Part shown: positions 6,003-10,485 of the stretch, one piece after another
Numbering within the stretch: the first letter of the stretch is position 1
Layout: each line of letters begins with the position of its first letter
NCBI GenBank assembly: GCA_013336365.1
Contig: JAAXTT010000042.1
Coordinates: 1 to 10,485 of the forward strand
DNA length: 10,485 nt
Direction: 5' to 3'
DNA from: Peptococcaceae bacterium
GTDB lineage: Bacteria; Bacillota; Desulfotomaculia; Desulfotomaculales; Desulfocucumaceae
The notes under the pieces: model-generated
Told to the model about the DNA's origin: nothing
Databases searched by the model: none
Seen by the model: only the letters and a program-made list of their open reading frames with translations
Program-made: the position numbers and the translations under genes

Positions 6003-8079
6003 GCATTTTGGGCAAATTATATTACTGCTTATTTTGGTTTTGTGCTTTTGTTTACCTGTAGGGGCCGGGTCATTAGAACCAATAAAGTACATGTCAGCAG
6101 TTTTATTGCCGGACAATAATATTGTGAAGGTTTCATGGCAAAAATTATCAGGGATTGAACATTATACTATTGAAAAATGGGAAGTTGCCGGGACTAACTA
6201 CTGGATCCATGATCTTAATAAAAAATATAGGGCAATTGATAAACAAATAACTCTTGGTGGCAAAGTTGTAAATCCAGTAACTATTAATTATATGGCTGAT
6301 TCAGTAAAAGAAATAGAATTCTATGATGAACAGGTGAAAGCTGGACATACCTACCTTTATCGAATAAATGGTGGAATTATTGCTGGAGTGGAGACAAATA
6401 AGCACCCTGTGATAGCTTTGACTCCAGAAGAAAGGAATAGAATCAGCAGTAGCAAGCAGGATCAATCAACAAAGGGAATAAATGGACAGGAAGAAAGGCA
6501 GAGAGAATATGAAAAAATAACAGATTATCCGGAAAGATTAGCTGCAGATTTAATTATGGCCTTGCCAAATTGGCTGATTGAGGTTGTTGGACTTTATGAT
6601 CCTTTGGAACTAGTATATGAAATTGATTTGGATGATTCTCTACGACTGGATGACACCAATAATAGTGATGAAGAAATGATATGGAATATTTTTAATAATA
6701 AAGAGTTTGAGGTTGTAGCAGGGTTTTATGATAACGCAAGCAAGGGAATGCCTATCTTCATGGCTGTTGGAATTGTAATTGCCGGATTGGTGTTACTATT
6801 TAATTCTTCAGGTAGCTCAGCATTGATAACAGCTCGAAGCTTGCTGGTAGGCATAATATTATGTGCTGTTTTATTCAAGACCACACCATATTTACTAAGC
6901 GTCTTCTTCGATATAAACAGAGCAATTATTGCGCTTTGCCATAGTTTTTTGGCTGATGAAGTACAGCAATCATTTCTCCATACTATATACAATAGAGATA
7001 CCAGATCTATTGGATCCGCATTAATAGCTTTGATTGGCTGTATATCTATTGGAATAATAAATTTTCAATTTGCAGTGCGAAAATTATTTATTGCAATACT
7101 AATTGGTATCTTACCAATAGCTTTAATAAATTCGATTTTCCCAAGTCGAAGAAATGCTTTGATTTTATGGCTAAGAGAATTTTCCTCCTATGTTTTCATG
7201 CCGGCAGGATTAGCTGTGGGCTTAGCATTTTTCATAGGCTTTATTAACAATGGGAATTTTTGGATAACCCTGGTCTGCATGATTTCCTTACCTACAATCA
7301 GTACCTTGGTTAGATCTTCTCTAGGGCTAGGGGATTCGAGCATCTCTGCAGGCATTGGCTCAACCCTTGGCATGGGTGCGGTTTTTTCCTTAGGTAGTAT
7401 TTTATCGGGCAGTAGTGTTAGGCAAAGCACAAATATGCTTTCTGATAATAACCCTTCCGGACAGGAAGATAGTGGAATGATTCCTGGAAAATTTCTTGGC
7501 AAGGACTATCCAGGGCTTGGCAGTTTTATAAGTAAAGCAGGGATTGCAACTGCTTTCAAGGGTGCCGGAGGAATAGGAGGCAGCATACTGACGGGGGCAA
7601 TGTTTGGTGATGCATTGACGGGTATGGATTGTGGTATAACATTCGGAGGAAATGCAATTAAAAATCTTCAGGAATCTGGTTCCAGAGTAAAAACTTTTGT
7701 AAGGGAGGTAAGGGATCGGGGATTTGAAGGGTCTACGGGAATTATTGACAACTCTATGCTGATGGATCCGGGTGTAACTGCAAGTCTTGCTATAAAAACA
7801 TTTGGAAATAATAATCTTGGGCATTTTGCTGCCTTGACAGCCTCTTCAGCTTCTAGGGGAGTAAGAACACTATCGCCGTTGTTAGCTCCGATGAGTAGGG
7901 AAAGAGTTGACCGGGCAATATCAACTTTACATGACAATGAAAACCCGACAGAGATTGATTTAAAAAATGAATTCAATAGAATCAGACAGGCTCAGAATTT
8001 TAGATTGATGTTTGAAAAAATTCAAAAAGGTCAATATTCAGGAGGCATGGGAGGTGTTAATGATTCAAGCTGGAGGTAA
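5995..8079 (+). CDS. VirB6/TrbL-like polytopic membrane protein with N-terminal FN3-like domain
   Basis: A 694-residue membrane protein. Residues 1-24 are a signal peptide (MIRHFG, hydrophobic core, VGA before GSLEP). Residues about 28-142 resemble one fibronectin type III domain: NIVKVSWQKLSGIEHYTIEKW early and FYDEQVKAGHTYLYRINGG late, the usual VxVSW and YxYRV signatures. A hydrophilic, charged linker runs to about 250. Some six hydrophobic segments follow, near 252-272, 276-302, 340-360, 364-382, 396-416 and 419-437, with a charged NSIFPSRRNA loop. This block matches VirB6/TrbL channel proteins. The last 250 residues are glycine- and serine-rich, then helical and polar. The start is TTG at 5995, with AGGAG (5981-5985), 8 bases inside the VirB4 gene. 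The FN3-like part should face the cell wall or outside and may contact wall or recipient. Position right after VirB4 supports the VirB6 role. Confidence 0.82.
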   Translation: MIRHFGQIILLLILVLCFCLPVGAGSLEPIKYMSAVLLPDNNIVKVSWQKLSGIEHYTIEKWEVAGTNYWIHDLNKKYRAIDKQITLGGKVVNPVTINYMADSVKEIEFYDEQVKAGHTYLYRINGGIIAGVETNKHPVIALTPEERNRISSSKQDQSTKGINGQEERQREYEKITDYPERLAADLIMALPNWLIEVVGLYDPLELVYEIDLDDSLRLDDTNNSDEEMIWNIFNNKEFEVVAGFYDNASKGMPIFMAVGIVIAGLVLLFNSSGSSALITARSLLVGIILCAVLFKTTPYLLSVFFDINRAIIALCHSFLADEVQQSFLHTIYNRDTRSIGSALIALIGCISIGIINFQFAVRKLFIAILIGILPIALINSIFPSRRNALILWLREFSSYVFMPAGLAVGLAFFIGFINNGNFWITLVCMISLPTISTLVRSSLGLGDSSISAGIGSTLGMGAVFSLGSILSGSSVRQSTNMLSDNNPSGQEDSGMIPGKFLGKDYPGLGSFISKAGIATAFKGAGGIGGSILTGAMFGDALTGMDCGITFGGNAIKNLQESGSRVKTFVREVRDRGFEGSTGIIDNSMLMDPGVTASLAIKTFGNNNLGHFAALTASSASRGVRTLSPLLAPMSRERVDRAISTLHDNENPTEIDLKNEFNRIRQAQNFRLMFEKIQKGQYSGGMGGVNDSSWR

Positions 8080-8085
8080 GGTGGC

Positions 8086-9498
8086 TTGTCGAAAATTAAG
8101 TGTAATAGATATTTTTCATTCTTAGTTAAAAAAATATTGATAAGATTATTACCCTATGTCGTTCCAGTGTTGATTGTGACAGCACTTTTTTTCTTTGTTA
8201 TTTATCTTCTCTTTGTCTTACCGAAATTTATTATTGAGAGTGTTAACGCAGAAGATGGAGGAAAAGTTTCTGGGTCAATATCAATTTTCTCAACCGGCAA
8301 AAGAGATGATTGGCAATTATCAGATGATCAGAGGCTTTATGATGAATATATCAATCTATATCAGGGATGGCTTGATCAGTTTACCTCTCAGGAGGCACTG
8401 TATAATTCAAAAATTGAAAACCAAAAAGGTGAGGATATAGATAATAATGCAAAAGTAGGTGATGTCTGGGCCAGGTTTTATGATCAGGACAGTGGCATAC
8501 CATCTGAGAGAGTTCAGGCAAAGTCACATGGGGTAAACTGGGGTTTGATGGCAGCTGTAGATAGGATATTGGGAGATCCGCTAATTACAGGATTAATGGC
8601 AAGAAATCCAAACCCCCAGGGGCACTTTGACAAACTTAAGCCACAATTGCATTGGGAAAATTTTGAGCTGTATTATAGATATTCTTGGTCAGAAAGTTCT
8701 TCTAATGGTGAAGGTGTTATTGAGAAATCCAGAACTTATCGCCATACTATACCTCTGTTAGTGAAGGTTGAATCATATGAGGTTAAAAACATTAGTTATG
8801 ATTGGAAGAGAACTAAATATTATTACAAAGATTCTAAGAGAAATATTATTGAGGAAGCATATTATCCGGTATTGGTTGGAACTAAACAGGAGGGTCCATA
8901 TTTTGAGAAACTAAGACAATTGCTCATGGAAAATCAGTTGCCTAAAAATAGTGATTTGGAGCTGATTCTCAACTTAGCTATGAATTATGATGAGGATTTC
9001 AAGTATTTTGCAAGCTATCTTTCAGGCAATATTACTGAGTTGTTTGCCGATACTGAGAATGATGAATATTTCAACTTTAAGCATAATGAGTTATATAGAT
9101 GGCCTCTAGAGGACTATCATGAAATAACCTCAGCTTACGGCTGGAGAGTTCATCCCATATTGAGAGATATGATATTTCATAAAGGCATAGACATTGCGTG
9201 TCCAAAGGGGACTCCAATTTTATCAGCTTGGTCCGGTAAAGTTTTGTTGGCGGGCTGGATTTCAGGATATGGCAAAATGATAATGATAAATCATGGTAAA
9301 TATAAGACCGTTTATGGACATCTGGATAAAATAAGGGTGAAAATTGGGCAGGAAATTGACCAAGGTCAGAACATAGGAAATGCTGGGTCAACGGGCTTAT
9401 CCTCTGGAGACCATCTGCACTTTGAGATTAGGTCTGGGCAAGGGGAAACAATTTATTTAGACCCGATGTCATTGGACAAAGACAAAGGGGGAGATTAA
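8086..9498 (+). CDS. Membrane-anchored M23 peptidoglycan endopeptidase of the secretion system
   Basis: A 470-residue protein with a basic N-terminus, one membrane segment (about 18-45) and a large outside part. The C-terminal 130 residues are a complete M23 (LytM/lysostaphin-type) zinc peptidase domain that cuts peptidoglycan cross-links. It has the SAYGWRVHPI entry motif, HKGID (His365, Asp369), YGHL (His412) and HLHFE (His443, His445), so all metal and catalytic residues are in place. The central region (about 60-330) is not one I can name. It has a helical GVNWGLMAAVDRILGDPL stretch and a tyrosine-rich, strand-like part around 195-265. The gene starts with TTG, 8 bases after GGAGGT, and only 6 bases separate it from the VirB6-like gene. 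In Gram-positive conjugation systems a wall hydrolase in this position opens the cell wall for the channel, replacing the VirB1 lytic transglycosylase. A role in that step is inferred from context. Confidence 0.92.
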   Translation: MSKIKCNRYFSFLVKKILIRLLPYVVPVLIVTALFFFVIYLLFVLPKFIIESVNAEDGGKVSGSISIFSTGKRDDWQLSDDQRLYDEYINLYQGWLDQFTSQEALYNSKIENQKGEDIDNNAKVGDVWARFYDQDSGIPSERVQAKSHGVNWGLMAAVDRILGDPLITGLMARNPNPQGHFDKLKPQLHWENFELYYRYSWSESSSNGEGVIEKSRTYRHTIPLLVKVESYEVKNISYDWKRTKYYYKDSKRNIIEEAYYPVLVGTKQEGPYFEKLRQLLMENQLPKNSDLELILNLAMNYDEDFKYFASYLSGNITELFADTENDEYFNFKHNELYRWPLEDYHEITSAYGWRVHPILRDMIFHKGIDIACPKGTPILSAWSGKVLLAGWISGYGKMIMINHGKYKTVYGHLDKIRVKIGQEIDQGQNIGNAGSTGLSSGDHLHFEIRSGQGETIYLDPMSLDKDKGGD

Positions 9499-9501
9499 AT
9501 C

Positions 9502-10485
9502 TTGGCTAAAATATTCTTAATTGTAGGTGTTGAGCTACATCAAAATATTGTAGATTTATTAAAAGTGAATAATTTTGAACTAGTCGGATTTGAATATACT
9601 CTTGACGCTGCACTGGTTAGGTTAAAGGGAAAGAAATCAAAAGCGGATGTATTGGTTGTCAATGGATTGGCCCAAGCATCTGGGATTTCTGAAGGAGAAA
9701 TCAATAGAAATCAGTCTCTTCTTTTAAAACTCAGAGCATTAAGGATGTCTGAGCCCAATATTAGGATTTTACTATTATTACCTGGACAAAATTCATCTGA
9801 ACTGATATTAAACATTATTTCTTTGGGAATATATGATATACATCAGATTTCAAAATTCAGTGGTGGGGAACTACTTGAGTGGATTAAAAATCCAATGACT
9901 ATTGCGGATTATAGGGATTTTAGACCGGCTAAAGTCAGGGATTTTCCTTTGGGAGGAATTAAGTTTGACTTTGATTCTAAGGACATCAGTTTTAAGAAAA
10001 GCCTGGATAATCCCACAAAAAAAATAAAAGCAATAATCCCTGATGATTTAACAGGGATAGAAGAAGAAAAACGCAGTGAAGAAATAAAAAGACAGAGAAA
10101 AAAGCTACTGGCACTTATTTTCGCCAGTGATCCTAAGGTCGAGGGATGGATCAAGAGACGCTTTTCAGATCATTTAGATTTATTAATTCTGAATGAATTT
10201 GATGATATAAAAGCAATAATCCTGGATATTAGGCCGGATATATTTATTATATTAGGTTGTAATAACCCCCTAAGTGATTTAGCTACTGAAGAAATCACTA
10301 TTTGGGCAGTAGACAAGGTCAGAAATCTGATATTTATTATGGGGCAATTGGATGAAATAGGCAGAGTAACCAAAGAGAGAATAGCATCAGCAGGAGTCAG
10401 CTATATAATATCTTGTGAACAGGGCGGTTATATTTCCGGAGATGAATTAATTTATATAATTAATAAAATAATAAAAGAAACTAAT
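9502..10485 (+). CDS. CpaE/TadZ-like protein with two degenerate receiver-like domains (3' end outside window)
   Basis: A reading frame open to the window edge, with 328 residues visible. The start is TTG at 9502, with GGGGGAG (9487-9493) and an 8-base spacer, 3 bases after the M23 gene stop. Residues 1-130 look like a response-regulator fold: KIFLIVGVE as strand 1, ADVLVVNG as strand 3, NIRILLLLPG as strand 4 and GIYDIHQ later. Residues 200-326 repeat the pattern (KLLALIFASD, RPDIFIILGC, NLIFIMGQLD, GVSYIISC). Both lack the phosphate-accepting Asp (Asn54 in the first, Gly252 region in the second) and the strand-1 acidic pair, so they should not be phosphorylated. A charged linker at about 150-200 joins them. 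This arrangement resembles the N-terminal pseudo-receiver of CpaE/TadZ proteins, in which a ParA/MinD-type ATPase follows; that part would lie beyond the window. A localisation role for the secretion machine is inference. Confidence 0.65.
   Translation, partial: MAKIFLIVGVELHQNIVDLLKVNNFELVGFEYTLDAALVRLKGKKSKADVLVVNGLAQASGISEGEINRNQSLLLKLRALRMSEPNIRILLLLPGQNSSELILNIISLGIYDIHQISKFSGGELLEWIKNPMTIADYRDFRPAKVRDFPLGGIKFDFDSKDISFKKSLDNPTKKIKAIIPDDLTGIEEEKRSEEIKRQRKKLLALIFASDPKVEGWIKRRFSDHLDLLILNEFDDIKAIILDIRPDIFIILGCNNPLSDLATEEITIWAVDKVRNLIFIMGQLDEIGRVTKERIASAGVSYIISCEQGGYISGDELIYIINKIIKETN

Larger units (their letters stand above)
1272..10485 (+). other. Type IV secretion (conjugation-type) operon, continuing past the window
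   Basis: Eight co-directional genes follow one strong promoter with no terminator between them. From the third T4SS gene on, boundaries are overlaps of 8, 35 and 8 bases or gaps of 3 and 6 bases. The order pilin, VirB3-like, VirB4, VirB6-like, wall hydrolase is the core of Gram-positive conjugation systems. No relaxase, VirD4-type coupling protein, integrase or origin of transfer is seen in this window, so DNA transfer is not proven and these genes may lie downstream. Confidence 0.75.

Noticed and set aside
7188..7976. Three overlapping open frames on the - strand, up to 140 codons, inside the VirB6-like gene
   Set aside because: They lie wholly opposite a well-supported coding region, overlap one another in different frames, and their translations show no recognisable domain; they are coding shadows.
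8195..8440. Plus-strand 81-codon frame within the M23 gene
   Set aside because: Out of frame with the clear M23 protein and with no recognisable domain; the frame carrying the membrane anchor and the M23 domain is continuous.
9077..9391. Minus-strand frame of 104 codons opposite the M23 domain
   Set aside because: The + strand encodes all M23 catalytic motifs here, and the opposite frame has no plausible domain.

Overview
The window reads as AT-rich Firmicute DNA, most likely from an anaerobic, spore-forming Clostridia member. The evidence is S-layer-homology repeats, a GerMN-domain lipoprotein, strong Shine-Dalgarno sites and very frequent TTG start codons. I cannot name the genus. Every supported gene is on the + strand and there is no gene-free stretch longer than 237 bases. 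I see no tRNA, rRNA, CRISPR array or insertion sequence.

Left part (1-1147), cell-envelope genes: the C-terminal end of an SLH-domain surface protein is followed, 28 bases on, by a GerMN-domain lipoprotein. A clear rho-independent terminator (1094-1147) closes this unit. A near-consensus sigma-A promoter (TTGACG, 17 bases, TAGAAT, at 1204-1232) then starts a new one.

Right part (1272-10485), a Gram-positive type IV secretion (conjugation-type) operon: the order is a double-HTH regulator, a VirB2/TrbC-like pilin, a VirB3/PrgI-like membrane protein, a membrane-anchored protein resembling the N-terminal part of TraC/VirB4, a full VirB4 ATPase with Walker A and B, a VirB6/TrbL-like polytopic protein fused to an outside FN3-like domain, a membrane-anchored M23 peptidoglycan endopeptidase, and the 5' part of a protein with two degenerate receiver-like domains resembling the N-terminus of CpaE/TadZ. 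From the pilin gene onward, genes overlap or lie 3 to 33 bases apart, with no terminator between them, so they are probably one coupled transcript that continues past the window.

Inferred working model: VirB4 powers assembly and substrate handling. The VirB2-, VirB3- and VirB6-like proteins form the membrane channel and a short pilus. The M23 enzyme opens the cell wall. The CpaE-like protein may place the machine in the cell. The regulator at the head may set expression of the operon. No relaxase, coupling protein, integrase or attachment site is visible, so whether this is an integrative conjugative element, a plasmid or a dedicated secretion system cannot be settled here. The most notable points are the split VirB4 N-terminal region, the FN3-VirB6 fusion, the pairing of a T4SS with a Tad-type CpaE-like protein, and TTG start codons for most genes.
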